A program made the translations under genes and the position numbers. A stretch of 64,000 bases of DNA from Portunus trituberculatus (lineage: Eukaryota > Arthropoda > Malacostraca > Decapoda > Portunidae): the NCBI RefSeq assembly GCF_017591435.1, contig NC_059296.1:28754869-28818868 (forward strand), in the 5' to 3' direction. Shown in pieces: positions 36,686-48,525 of this stretch. The first letter of the stretch is position 1; the number at the start of each line of letters is the position of its first letter. The notes below the pieces were generated by a model. It made no database searches. It worked only from the letters and a program-made list of their open reading frames with translations, and was not told the DNA's origin.

Positions 36686-37670
36686 ACGACCCCCGCACGG
36701 AACAGCAACGACTTATGTGCCTCAGACAGTCAGTTCTCCTACTGCTGTGTCAATGGTATCCCGAAGCAGCGCATGTGTGATGGCTTCAATGACTACTGCA
36801 GTAACGGAGAGGTGAGGAGATGGTCTTGCTTTTGTCACTCTGGTACGCAAGGCTTAACTCATGCCCTGAACTTCATTGTTTCATATAAAAGTTGCAGGTT
36901 TTCTTACAATGTATACAGTATAATAAAAGATCACAACTTGACAGTACTGATACAAATGCCTTCCTTTTGGCAGGATGAGTTTGTGCAGCTGTGTGGCACT
37001 GACGAGTGCCGGGAGAAGAATGTCGGGTGTGAGCCCCTGTGCATTAACACTCGAGAGTCATACTACTGCCAGTGCCGGCCAGCATACTGACTCGTCAGGA
37101 AGTTCAACTGTGAAGGTGAGGCCTGGACTGTCACTGTCACTCTACGGTGTGTCTTCTTAAACTTCTCAGTCCTTCACCTCTACATTTAGCAACCTAAAGA
37201 AGTTATTATGGTATTCAAGGGTACTTTTGTTATTCTTGGCATACATGAACATGCATTTAGTCTCACGAGTATGACTAAGATCAGCGATTTGCGGATAGGT
37301 TGTTCTTTATGATTAAGTATAATTTTATCTTCCCATATGCATTTCTTATTAGTGATGTAATTTTTGTAGTTTTCCTTAACGTATTCCTGAATATTTATTC
37401 CTGAAATGCGTGTAAATCTCTCGTTACTCCCTCTTTTTTAATCTCTGTCCTTAACTTCTATTAAATCTGTGTTTCTGAGTGTATTTCTCCACACTCAGAC
37501 GTTGACAAGTGCGTGGAGTCGCCCAGATCCTCTCCATGCGGGACCATCCATTTTCAGTGTACAGATGTTTGTCGGGTTCCTGAAGATGCGTCGACGTTAT
37601 ATCATCCACACAAGCTTCCCCAACCCACCCAGTGTACCACAAGACAACAGGCACTGAGGTGGACAGGAGC
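36686..37670 (+). pseudogene. LDL-receptor-family gene fragment (LDLa-EGF-EGF), broken by a stop
   Basis: Three phase-consistent exons. Exon 36686-36811 (after ctacag, before GTGAGG) is an LDLa module: LCASDSQFSYCCVNGIPKQR, MCDGFNDYCSNGE. Exon 36974-37115 (after ttggcag, before GTGAGG) continues DEFVQLCGTDECREK and an EGF module CEPLCINTRESYYCQCRPAY. An in-frame TGA at 37088 then interrupts LVRKFNCE. Exon from 37499 (after ctcag) restores phase 1 and reads DVDKCVESPRSSPCG, a calcium-binding EGF start, but the later cysteines are degenerate and a stop follows near 37690. Such module order is typical of LDLR/LRP or vitellogenin-receptor proteins. Flanking exons were not found, so this is a decayed or partial copy. 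Confidence 0.75.
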
Positions 37671-37904
37671 GCGCGGCTGCATGCACCATTGAACAGGACG
37701 GTATTATATTCCTCCCTGTATGACTACAGCGAAGCAAGCCCAGAATGAAGTGTTGAGTGACCATGATGTGAGTATTGTGGTTTGCACATTACACTTTTAT
37801 CTCCACGTGTCTCATTTTAAAAGGTTTTGAACTTTTCTTGTTAATTTTTTTTTCAGGACTTATTACTGTTGACGCCATTTCAATATTGTTCCAAATCTTG
37901 TTCC

Positions 37905-38055
37905 AGGATTCAGTACTACTAACACCAAAGAAGTGAGGGAAGTGTTTGGAGTGAGCGTGCAAGACATACAACAGCCACGAGATTGCTACTGCCGGTGTAG
38001 CCAAAGGAACAAGAGCAGCAGGAGAAGGAGGAAGAAGAGGGTGATTCTTGTATAA
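37905..38055 (+). CDS. Candidate terminal exon, unrecognised basic tail
   Basis: After an acceptor-like ttccag the plus strand reads TKEVREVFGVSVQDIQQPRD, CYCRCSQRNKSSRRRRKKR and VILV then TAA. It follows the LDLR-like fragment by about 250 bp and could be its cytoplasmic tail, but no membrane segment is visible. Weak. Confidence 0.25.
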
Positions 38056-38074
38056 CGTACCAGTGAACTTCTGA

Positions 38075-38077
<3 letters not shown>

Positions 38078-38123
<46 letters not shown>
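38078..38123. repeat. (GA)n microsatellite
   Basis: About 23 GA units. Confidence 0.9.
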
Positions 38124-38127
<4 letters not shown>

Positions 38128-38129
38128 TG

Positions 38130-39180
38130 GCCACGAATCTTCATCACTGGTGTAGTTGACCATTTGTAGATTTGGGGGATAAATTTGTAGATTTTGTACA
38201 CAGTTGTAGATGTGTAGTAGGTAAGGTTTTTTGCAATGCCTTATGTACTCGTACACCAGCAGAAAACCGTGGTATGTAGAAGTTGTGCATAGCATTGTGA
38301 TAGGAATGTATATAGTGTACATATGTATATTGTATTTAAAAGAGGAGAGCGTAGACCAACAGAGGAAAGTAACCTCTTGGAACACGAGTCCTCTACTCAT
38401 CACTCATCATTCCTGTCACCTATCATGATCGTTTATGCCTTAAGGACCAAATGACAAACGTGTTCACTCCATGTTGGAATTCACCACGTATTGAGTGAAG
38501 ATAACGTTCCTTGTTAGGAGACGCCATCTTCTTAGTGAGGGAGTGTAGCGAGCATACTGGCTAGTCACACATCAACAGCTGTGCGTCGCGGTGGATGACA
38601 CGATGTGTCTTGCTGCCAGGCCATGACAGTAGATTAGTACCAAATAGTAGTTGTTAAGGGTAGTAATAGTAGTGGAGTTCTTCTCACCCTATTGCAAGGT
38701 GTGATGTAGACGTAGCTCTGTCTGTAGTGATCACAAGAACGTATTCCTTCTTGTGTGTCTCGAAGATAGACAACAAAAGTGTCGTTTTTTGTTTTCTGGG
38801 GTGAAGCACAAAGGTATTGTTACGTGTTTCCAAAGATGATGTTTTGCGAGTCTTTCAATGCAATATTTGATTTAAGTTTCTGACCAATGTTTTATCACGT
38901 ACTGCAGTTTTTGTTCCTTATATTTATTTTTTATTCCTATTGATATGACGATGTGTTGTGAATGATACTCCTATATATTTCTAATGGCAAAACAATATCT
39001 CTTGATATAATAAAATGCATAATGTATCGATCTGTTTTCATATCAGTTAAAAGAGATGCAGAATAATATCTGGTTTGCAAGCGAAGTGAAATTAGTCAAC
39101 AATTTGTTGCATATCGCCACAGCAACTTTGGTGATGTGATGCCACAATATAGTTGCATGGAAATACTATTAGTAATGTGT
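38130..39180. other. No gene recognised
   Basis: AT-rich sequence, possibly 3' flank of the LDLR-like fragment. No open frame or RNA gene supported. Confidence 0.45.
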
Positions 39181-39184
39181 AAAC

Positions 39185-39320
39185 TGACACACTCCCGTTC
39201 ATGATGGCGAAGCGAAGGTGGGTAGGTGTGGGTGTTGGTGGTGCTGGTGGAGATATTTACATGCTTGTGTGTAGATAGATAGATAGATAAGCTGGTAATT
39301 TGATAGTTTCATCCATAGGT
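39185..39320 (+). repeat. Dispersed GATA-rich repeat, copy B (partial)
   Basis: 'cccgttcatgatggcgaagc ... tttacatgcttgtgtgtaga tagatagatagataagc' matches 33075-33215. Confidence 0.7.
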
Positions 39321-39329
39321 AAATGGACA

Positions 39330-40570
39330 ACAGATCGATGGTGTATACACTGCTACAACAATGTACTTATCAATCAATCAATTAATCATCAATTAGATTT
39401 AAAAGGCGAGTGATGAAAGGATGGGGAACAGCAGGCGGCCAGCGAGGCTCCCGAGACAGGTTTGCTCTGCGTCACTGAGAGTCATACTGATTAGCCTATG
39501 TGTAAGTCAACCCACTTACTTCGTCTAGGAACATTTGTAGCATATACAACAATGATTTTGCGACCTTTTAGTGACTTTTCAAGGTGGATCTGGTGACGTA
39601 GAATATTTTTATTTGGCAACTGCCCACCACCACCACCACCATCACCATCAGTGACCAGACGTCCATTTCATCACCAGACACGAGACCTGGGAACACGGTG
39701 ACTGCCCCGCTTGCCCCACCTAGTCCACCAGCTCCACCTGCTCAGTGAAAGGGTGAGTCTATTAATATACTGGAGGGAAGGAACATGATGGTACAGTGAT
39801 GGGACTAGAAAGCTGTATAATACTGCACTGAAGGGGTGACGTGACATGTGGGAGTGAGTGGCTAGTGAAGGGTAGTTAATTAATGGTCCCATTAGTGATG
39901 GGACAGTGACGGGATGGACAGGCTGTACTAGGAAGGTGTGTCGTGCATTGAAGGTGTCACAAGTGGTTAATTAGCTGGTGGAGGGTAGTTAAGGTAGTTA
40001 ATTAGGCATATGGTAGTTATAATGCGTGGGGAGGGTGGTTGCGTACTGTAGGTGTTATGACACGTCCACACGGTCGAGCTTTTCTTGGCAGGCTGTGTGT
40101 GTGTGTTCAACGGTGATTTGAAACCTGTTTAGAAATCATACAACTGGGTTGTGAAGCAATTGCTTGGCGTTCGAATGACATGATGTACGAATATTTGTTA
40201 TGTTGAACTTGGTTTGTCCCTGCTTAAATATTTGGTGATTAATAAACAATGTAAATTTTTTTCGACGACTGTGGGAGGAACGTCAAGGTATGATGGATGA
40301 CCCGTGGGCACATATTGTGAAATTGGTTCTCGTTACAAACACTGACATGTAAGCATATTCGAAGCTTGATCTCAGACAACGTAAATGATATTGAAGCAGG
40401 GCTCTGAACCTCTTAAAACGATCCGTTTTTTATTACACGTCCTCGAGGCGGGTTACTTACCGCCAACTCAATCCTGATCTTTCGGTTGATGTGTGTTATT
40501 TGGCTAACGAGAATATTTCTGAACTATACATAATTGCATACAGCCAATTCAGATTAAGCGGGCACAAATT
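39330..40570. other. No gene recognised
   Basis: Unique-looking sequence with G-rich stretches such as 'gatgggacagtgacgggatgg'. The 73-codon minus frame at 39671-39892 has no support. Confidence 0.45.
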
Positions 40571-40574
40571 ATAA

Positions 40575-40850
40575 ATTGAAACAGGGAGGTGGAACAGGCG
40601 AGGGCGTGAACGCCTACCCGTGGAAGAGCGACTCTGCCCTTGTGAGAGTGTTCAAACCGAGCTGCATGTACTCGAATCTTGCCCCCTCACCAATAATATA
40701 CGTGATCTATATCTATTCACATCTTGGAGGCAACTAATGGACATGCGGGATCAATTTGATGTACCCAAGATAATATACACTGTCATGCTATACACAGCTA
40801 AATATCAGGCTTCAGATATGTAATGTTTTCCTTTCTTTTATTGGGTGTTC
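40575..40850 (+). mobile_element. LINE C-terminal fragment (CCHC-type knuckle)
   Basis: Reads ERLPVEERLCPCESVQTELH and VLESCPLTNNIRDLY, a CxC...H..C knuckle like those ending many non-LTR ORF2 proteins, then stops at 40823. The AT-rich 3' flank contains 'gtggtcaataagcaattgaa' before (GT)n at 41346. Upstream ORF2 sequence is absent. Confidence 0.65.
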
Positions 40851-41343
40851 TACATTTATTGTTTTATTTAGTTCTTATTAAATTTTTAAGTGTTTGGTAT
40901 GTTTTAGATTTTAAGTGTGTATGTTTTAAAATGTATTATGTATTTTTATCTTTTTTTTTTATTGTCGTTTTTTTTTTTTAGAGGATTATGATTTCTAAAG
41001 TATGTGGTATGTTTTTTAGACTTAAATTTCGTTTATGTTTTAGATTTTATGTATTTCATTTTTCCTTATCGGTGCTTTTCGAGGGTTATGATTTGGTTGT
41101 TTACTTTTATGAATCATGTTGGAGTTGTATTAGATAGTATATTTGTATGTTTAGACTCCTTGTTTTAAGTTCAGGAACTACGCTGATTTTATAAAAGCAT
41201 TGTGTTATTTGGATGGACCATAAAAATCCTAATTAGTGTTTTTAAAGTTGTATGTCATTAGTTCTTATTGTTTTCAGGTAGGTCGATTTCATATATTTCG
41301 TGTAGATTTTGTGATTTTGTGGTCAATAAGCAATTGAATTTGA

Positions 41344-41345
<2 letters not shown>

Positions 41346-41420
<75 letters not shown>

Positions 41421-41428
41421 CGCGCCAT
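41346..41428. repeat. (GT)n-(GC)n microsatellite
   Basis: GT units to 41412 then GCGCGC, possibly the tail of the LINE fragment upstream. Confidence 0.92.
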
Positions 41429-41530
41429 TATTCAGTAAAGTGTGCAGACTCTGCCCGCGAAGGTGTCCACACTTGACGATGGTGGTTGAAGGTTATTTGG
41501 CCGTAAGCAGAGGTCGTGAGTGAGTGACCT

Positions 41531-41750
41531 ATGGCCATATTCAGAAACGCCTTGCCTTTTCACCACGACAATTTTTCAAGTCCCCTTTAGACAACTAACT
41601 GGGTTTTAAAGACAATTTCTCCTTGTGATCAATTAGAAATCTTGCTAGTCCATCACTAAAACAATAAAAATACCATTAAAAACATGAGTATCTTCTATTA
41701 GAGCCTTTAGAAATAGTCGTCATGTGAGTGCAAAGCGTTTCTGAATAGGG
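41531..41750. mobile_element. MITE with ~17-bp inverted ends
   Basis: Left end GGCCATATTCAGAAACGC and right end, inverted, GCCCTATTCAGAAACGC. Interior 'ttcaccacgacaatttttca' links it to 3370-3770 and 31695-31805. Possible TA duplication. About 215 bp, non-coding. Confidence 0.65.
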
Positions 41751-41991
41751 CTAATACTGCGGTACAATAACAATGGCGCAAACCACACTTTGAAATAAGG
41801 TATAAGTACTTTATAGCATTATAATTAGTGCCTGCAATAACAAGAAACACAAGAGTGGATGGAGAGGTGTACTGCTGAAAGGCAATTACATTAAACTCTG
41901 CTTTATATAGTGCATGAATGACCAGAACAAGATGGAGACAGTCTTTGTAACAGTTAGACGCCGCAAGCTAACACTTCTAGTAAACACCCTT

Positions 41992-41993
<2 letters not shown>

Positions 41994-42032
<39 letters not shown>
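41994..42032. repeat. (CT)n microsatellite
   Basis: About 19 units. Confidence 0.9.
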
Positions 42033-42036
<4 letters not shown>

Positions 42037-42194
42037 CAGACGTCAGTTTTCTCCGGAACACGTGGATCTGTGTGTCTTGAGTCACTTCATTATATAGTGA
42101 GGGCAGCTGCAGCGGCGTATGAGCTGACTGGGGAAGCCTGGGCGTGAGCATGCATGGGCAGGACAGGTGTGGAGCTGTTGACGCCGCCCATAGC

Positions 42195-42218
42195 TGTGTG
42201 TGTGTGTGTGTGTGTGTG

Positions 42219-42301
<83 letters not shown>
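42195..42301. repeat. (GT)n-(GA)n microsatellite
   Basis: GT units then about 40 GA units. The frames through it are artefacts. Confidence 0.94.
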
Positions 42302-42304
<3 letters not shown>

Positions 42305-42800
42305 AGAGGGGGCGTGGGGGGAGACGGAGAGAAATTGATGTGTTTTGATAAGATGGTTTTATTTTTCCTTTTTCTTCTATTCTTTCCTGTCCTCTCCCCC
42401 ACTCGCTCACTCACTTAGTCACTCAGTCACTCACTTCGCTACCTGAATCCTGTCCACCACCACCACCACCACCACTACCATCAGTTCCTCCCTCCACCAC
42501 GGACACAAACACGTCTTGAAGTAAGGTTAGTCCGCCGCAGAGTCACCTCGACTGGCTGGCTGCAGGGTTGCCAACTCTTGTACGACAGGCATTACCAAGT
42601 TCGACTCCAGTTATTACCAGATTCGTCATTTCATTACCAAACTTTTTAATTATTGCTAATTATAAATCCAATGTACATACAAGTTACACGAATTATGCTA
42701 CTGACTGGGATAAGAAAACTGTGATAAGAAATAAACTTACTGTGAGAGATGCCATGGGACAGATCAGCTGGTGAGTGGATCCAGAGGCAAGAGTTGGGAG

Positions 42801-44802
42801 TTATTCGTACAGAGCATTAAGGCCATCATCCTTACTACTCTGACAATCTTGACTTCTTGTATGTTCATACATACCAACATTGAATTTCTCTAACATGCTT
42901 TCAGTAATTATTAGATCTTTACAACATTTTCCAGACATAATCAAGGTTGTGCGTATCCTCAAAATAGCCTCCAACATCTTATGTTTCATTCGATTTCGCA
43001 CTTTTGTCTTCACAGCATTAACATGGGAAAAATCCTCTCAACAAGTGCGTTGCTCACTGGCGTTGTCAATGCTGCCAAAGCATATCTGGCCAGAGCTTCA
43101 TATGGCTTTCTACCACCTTCTTCATATTTCTTTATTGAAGCCCAAAAGTTAACTGGATCTTCTGGGATTCCAGAGCTGAAGACCACTTCATTATTCCAGG
43201 GATGATAAAGAATTTTTCTGTATTGTTCTTCACAAAGTTCAAGAGATTCTTGGAGGTGAGGAAATGGAAGTTCATTGAATTTTGGTCTGTTTAGCTGGGT
43301 AAGGACATTATGTGGGGATAACTTGCTTAATTTGTCAAACAGTCCTCTATTCTCTGGTAGCCTCATCTTGACTTGAGACACAAGTTCAACAAGCATTTCC
43401 TGGCACCGTTGTTGTATGCTTTCCAGGCGAGAGGCCATATTTTTGCTGGAAAGAAGTCTGTTGCATTCCATGGAAAATTTGGCTCCAAAATCAGTTTTAT
43501 TCAGTGGTAGTAACGTGCCTTGCTCACTGTAGATTCTGTTGTGAAGAGATTTATAATGTATATCCAATTCAAGAAGCAAAGAGGATGGACTGGCATTGTT
43601 AGACTGGAAGAGTGCATTCACTCTTTCAAATTCTGTAACCAAGGGTGAACTGAAGACAAAGTACAAGTAGTTGGAGTCGTCGCAAAACATTTCCCACAAA
43701 AGACGAGCCTTGTACCTTACATCTTGTGCTCCATGGATGCTGGCACAATGAAAGTAAGCTTTCAATTCCATCCAGTTAACTAAAATGTTGAATAGCACTT
43801 TTCCTCTGACTAGCCATCGTGTTGTGGAAAGGGTTAGAAATGGAAGAGGTATGCCATGCCTTTCTTCACCAGTATTCATGGTCTCAAACAGCATCTTGTA
43901 CATCTCGCGCCTTAATGTACTTTTTCTGAACCACTTTGGTACTTCTTGTAACATGAAACCAAGGTTAGAGGAAGTTTATCAAATCCTTTTTGTATGCACA
44001 AAGCTAAACTATGGCAAGTGCACTGCATTTTTATACAATGTGGAGCCTGTACCTTAATGCGAGACCATAAGGAATTATTTTCTCCGATCATGTTGCTGGC
44101 GCCATCTCTGGAGAAGCCAATGCAGTTTTCAATGGCAATACCACACTTGAGCAAAAGATCACTAATTGCTTTAAATAAAGCTTCACCTGTGGCCTCAGTA
44201 ATGGGTACCAGTCCCAAAAAAGCAGATACTACCTCATTTACTGTTTCATCAAAAAATCTTAAACACACACAGATGTTCTTGTCAGCAGATATGTCAGTGG
44301 ACTCATCAACTAGAATGCAGTAATACTTTGCATGTATCACTCTCTTGTGTAAATCCTCTTCAAGGCTTGGTGAAACAACATTGGTAATTAGCATTGAACA
44401 TTTGGTACGGTGAAGCCTTAAATTTGCAAACAAACTTCCAGCACTACTATTTTCCTTCATTATTTCACTAAAGTGATCTATACACACAACAGGAGCATGA
44501 CAACTCACTGCAACTGCCAACTGCAACTCAGTTTTCTTGAGAGATTCACTTTTCTGAAGATTTTGTCTACTTGTCTGAAAAACATTTGCTCTTGTTGATG
44601 AAACAGCATTAACCCGTTGTTTATGATCTTTCGATTCTTCGTGCACCTTAAGCGTGGCCTTTCGTGGTTGCAGATTTTTATTACACACTTTACAAAAGGC
44701 ATGTTGCGATCCATCCTTTGCTTTAGTAACCCATGGGTATTCTTTTTCCCATGCACTGTGATAAGTTATTGTAGAGTCATACGTGCCTTTCCATTTAGAC
44801 AT
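42801..44802 (-). pseudogene. hAT transposase (ZMYM6/ZBED-like), two frameshifts
   Basis: Starts MSKWKGTYDSTITYHSAWEK. Zinc finger CKVCNKNLQPRKATLKVHEE with SKDHKQ (residues about 37-62). Catalytic-domain signatures: CILVDESTDISADKN (about 165), GFSRDGASNMIGENN (about 237), CHSLALCIQKGFDKLP (about 269). The frame breaks at 43964 and resumes GFMLQEVPKWFRKSTLR; RNase-H-like and insertion regions follow; the dimerisation end is ALTTPVSNALVERIF (about 43030). A T-run one base short shifts the frame again before SHVNAVKTKVRNRMKHKMLE. Each break is a 1-nt loss, the second in a homopolymer, so the copy is young or the breaks are sequencing errors. Acts as a cut-and-paste nuclease on its own termini. 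Confidence 0.9.
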
Positions 44803-44892
44803 GTCGTATCACCAATGTTATACTTCCAAAACCTAAATCACAAGCACCACATACGATGGCAGGATGAAGACTGGCTCGCTGATAGGCGTGTT

Positions 44893-45916
44893 CAGTGTTG
44901 CCAGATTGCTCTTAAGGGAATCGGCTACAAGTAGCGCTAAAACTGGCTAGAAAATGGCTAAATTCTTATGTAAATGGCTAAAAAAAACGGCTGTTTTTTT
45001 TCCGGCAACAAAAAGAAAACTTAATCAGAATGTATTGTGATTATGATGGTAAAACTTATTTTTGCTTGTCGGGAAGAAGAAAAGGGTGCACTGTTCACTT
45101 GGTGTTTCTTGCTCTTTGCGTGATCCTTTATGTCATAATATTTTGCTCTGAAAGTTGATTTACAATATTTGCAAAGAACACTTTTTTCGTCGTTAGGAAC
45201 TTCTGCGATCCAGTCCTTGCATATATCATCTTGCAGCCACTGTTTTCTAAACTTCTGTGTGTATGTTCGCTGCTTAATTTCCTTAGCCATGTTTCCCTGT
45301 AAAAAAAAAAAAAAAAATAATAATGATCTTCCCTTGGTACTGTGATAGCGACGTTTGGGCAGGGTAATGCACACTGAACGGCAAACGCACCGTTACGCAC
45401 GTGAGTCAAACAGTCACTGGTACGTAGGTACTGGCCTACTGGGCTGTGATTGCGACGGTTGGGCAGGGTAATGCACACTGAACGGCAAACGCACCGTTAC
45501 ACACGTGAGTCAAACAGTCACTGGTGTGATACCGTACTGGGACGGCGCGGCGACAGAATCATGACAGGAAGGATACTTGTCAGACGAACTGTTGTTAGTT
45601 ACGAGTTACGACTTCGCCCAACCCTTCCCCTCGGCTCCCCACCTTCTGCTATCAACTATGACCACCGCCACAATTTCCCAATACTCATAATATAAAACAT
45701 TTCTAACGATAATTTATTCCATAACCTAGTAATTTATATAAACAATGTTCTATTCACACGAAAATTTCTTTATCGCAGAAAATCGGCTAAAAAATGACTA
45801 ACTTTGGGAGGGCTTCGGCTGCTTTTTCCGGCTATCGGCTAAAAACAATTTTTTCTGGCTAGAATCCGCTAAATCCGGCTAAATCTAGCCGAAAAACGGC
45901 TAATCTGGCAACACTG
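44893..45916 (-). mobile_element. Second hAT-like element nested in the first, internally deleted
   Basis: Ends CAGTGTTGCCAGATT and AATCTGGCAACACTG are perfect 15-bp inverted repeats. Flanks GGCGTGTT (44885-44892) and CCCGTGTT (45917-45924) match 6/8, consistent with an aged 8-bp duplication. Subterminal GGCTAAA repeats are dense at both ends (44940-44995 and 45780-45905). Only a BED-type zinc finger remains of the transposase (45285-45060 minus: SVLCKYCKSTFRAKYYDIKD, HAKSKKH). It also holds a ~98-bp tandem duplication (45348-45432 and 45446-45530). Confidence 0.88.
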
Positions 45917-45975
45917 CCCGTGTTGTCCGTGGGCCTGTAAGAGCCCCGTCCCATACTGGAACTGAACGTGTCTAG

Positions 45976-45979
<4 letters not shown>

Positions 45980-46066
<87 letters not shown>
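45980..46066. repeat. (CT)n-(AT)n microsatellite
   Basis: Within the outer hAT element near its right end. Confidence 0.93.
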
Positions 46067-46072
<6 letters not shown>

Positions 46073-46659
46073 TATTCCTATTTCTTTACATATTCACTTA
46101 TTACCAAATTTTTACACTCCCATTACCAGATTGCCAAAACACAGTAATTCATTACCAAACTCGTTTTTTATTACCAGATTGTGGTAAATCTGGTAATGAA
46201 AACTGCCAGTTGGCAACCCTGGCTGGCTGGCCACCCCGCGGGACTAGACGAGCGGTGGAGAGGCGGCGGTCGGGGTTGTGGGTGTAACATGGTATAAAAA
46301 AAAAAAAAACACTGTATACGAATATTGTTTGTGTTTTAATTAAGGCGGGTACACTTGTTGCATTTCCATGTATCGTATCGTCGTTACGTAGCAGTGTTGA
46401 CGGGATAGCGCTGCACCGTAGCGTGTCAAAATATGATATGCAACGAGTTCGATCCGCCATTTGTCGGTCTTTCGGCGTCACCTCAAAGGAATGATACACA
46501 ACTCACCAACCCTCGTCTGTGTGTGTGTGTGTGTGTGTGTCTGGACGGGCAGCGTGGCATTGTCCCGTTGCAAGTTCAGTGTTGTGGACGGGCACGAGTA
46601 TCTTTCTAATTTTGACCCCAACTGCAGACAAACTCAAAATCAGTTTACATGCTTAGAAG

Positions 46660-46977
46660 ATAGATGGATAAGCGAGTACTTTGATGGGTTGATAGATATG
46701 TAAATAGACAGTTGGATAAACAAACAAACAGATAGATGGACAGGTAGGCAGATAGATAAGTCAATGAATTCGTATATAATTAACAAGTTATATGTATATG
46801 TAGATAAAAAAAATGTCTATATTCCTCTACTTAGTATCCTTTCATCCTGGTTTATTATGAGAAATACTCGTATATCAGGCGGTAGAAATAGTAGAGAATG
46901 GGAAAATTAGTATAGTCTGCCTTTTAAGCACCTTGTTTCTTGCCTCGGGGAGTTGCCAACACTCGCTGTACGACTAG
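46660..46977 (+). repeat. Dispersed GATA-rich repeat, copy C
   Basis: Matches 33165-33475 over about 315 bp, including 'gcagatagataagtcaatga', 'cctctacttagtatcctttc' and 'cactcgctgtacgactagat'. Confidence 0.75.
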
Positions 46978-47038
46978 ATACATGACATGGTTTTTGTCCA
47001 CATTGAATTCCATTTCCCACTTTTCACTCCATTCCCAG

Positions 47039-47040
<2 letters not shown>
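46978..47040 (-). mobile_element. Short CR1-like LINE fragment
   Basis: Minus strand reads WEWSEKWEMEFNVDKNHVM, matching the RT C-terminal segment at 57755-57830. It is bounded by (GT)n (47042-47081), as is that copy. Confidence 0.65.
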
Positions 47041-47083
<43 letters not shown>

Positions 47084-47383
47084 CCGCTGGCACGGTTGGT
47101 TTGGATCAAGGAATATACAGTTTGGATGTCAGTCTGACTCCGTCACTTCCGTCCAGTCACGTGTGCCTGTGTGCGGGAGTACTCAAAGGCGTAAGTTGTA
47201 TTCTATTTCTTTTGCTTATTATCTCTATAAATTTCAAGTGTCACATGTTTTTTGCTGGTATTTAATTGTTGTCTAATGGTTCCCCTCCCTGTGTTGAGGT
47301 GATGGAGAGAGAGTAGAGAGAAGAAAGGTGGAAAATGGCCTTGTTATTGTGTTTACATTGTGACAGAGAGGGAGAGATGTGCT

Positions 47384-47385
<2 letters not shown>

Positions 47386-47427
<42 letters not shown>
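47386..47427. repeat. (CT)n microsatellite
   Basis: About 20 units. Confidence 0.9.
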
Positions 47428-47429
<2 letters not shown>

Positions 47430-48525
47430 GGATGGTGGGAATATATTGGACATTAAGGGAGATAAGGTAACAATTATAACCTCTTTCCCTAGTCACTGTT
47501 TGACCTTCCTTTCTGTTCCTTTACTTCTCTCCCTTATTGTTTATCTCTTCTCTTCCATGATTTTGGCGAACAGCGTACCTATCTAAAGAGGAATAATAAC
47601 AGTGATAATGTTGATGGTAGTGTAATAATAATGACACGGGTCTTAATTACCACATTTAACAAAACCCTGGGGGAATTTGGAGATAACCTTAGTCGCCTCT
47701 GATATTAATACTTATATGTCAGATAGAATAATGAGGTTGCAAGTTTACAAGGCGTCCTTCCTTTGCCAAATTTGACTGTTTGTCTCCTTGGACTTTTTAT
47801 TAAATTCATAATATGTTCTTTTTAGTATCCACAAACTTAATTTAAGTTAACCTAACCCTAATACTAATCAAACTTACTTAACTTAAAACCTATCCTAACC
47901 CTTCTTCTGGCATAGTGTGTTGACATTCAAAGGCAAGAGTGAGTCAATAAGAGCTGAGTGTATGAAAAAAAAGTTATATGTAGAGTACTGTGAACATAGT
48001 ACCACAACATGCAGTTCTGTCATGCACTGCTGACAAGGACCGATAGTTAAGATTAATGCAAAAAACAATGGTGGTCATCTTCTTGAGCTTGATTTTGCTA
48101 CTAGTATCCTTCGTAAATCTTTAGAATAGGACCTCTCTTTAATCCGTGCAATAATAACACAAAATGATGAGTAGTTAATGGAGAACACGTACCTTGTGGT
48201 CTTGTTTGGGGGTCACACACGGTTATGTCACATTGCCTCACTGAAATTAGAGACATCACTCGGAGTCTAAGTCCAAATAGTAAACATTGCTATTGTCTAT
48301 TGTATATATCTGGGGTAACAGGAAGTGACTGTCTGTTGTTCACATCCTGGGGGTGTGGGTAACTGCTGAATATGATTCTTATTGTGTCTATAGTTCTTTT
48401 GTCCAATGACGTGCCACCACCTCTTAACACCACAAGCTGCGCCAATGGGAATTTGCTATATGTATTCGTAGGCGGGGCACAGCTGGGCAGACAGGTGCAC
48501 AGAGATCTGTGTGTGCAGTTGAACC

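Larger units (their letters stand above)
42563..46221 (-). mobile_element. Complete hAT transposon with TIRs, 8-bp TSD and transposase
   Basis: Ends CAGGGTTGCCAACT (42563) and AGTTGGCAACCCTG (46221) are perfect 14-bp inverted repeats, flanked by GCTGGCTG on both sides (42555-42562, 46222-46229). Subterminal ATTACCARA repeats occur inside both ends (42593, 42613, 42633; 46100-46200). The minus-strand transposase is broken only by two 1-nt frameshifts. A second hAT element is inserted at 44893-45916, and (CT)n-(AT)n at 45980-46066. Total 3,659 bp. Confidence 0.93.
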
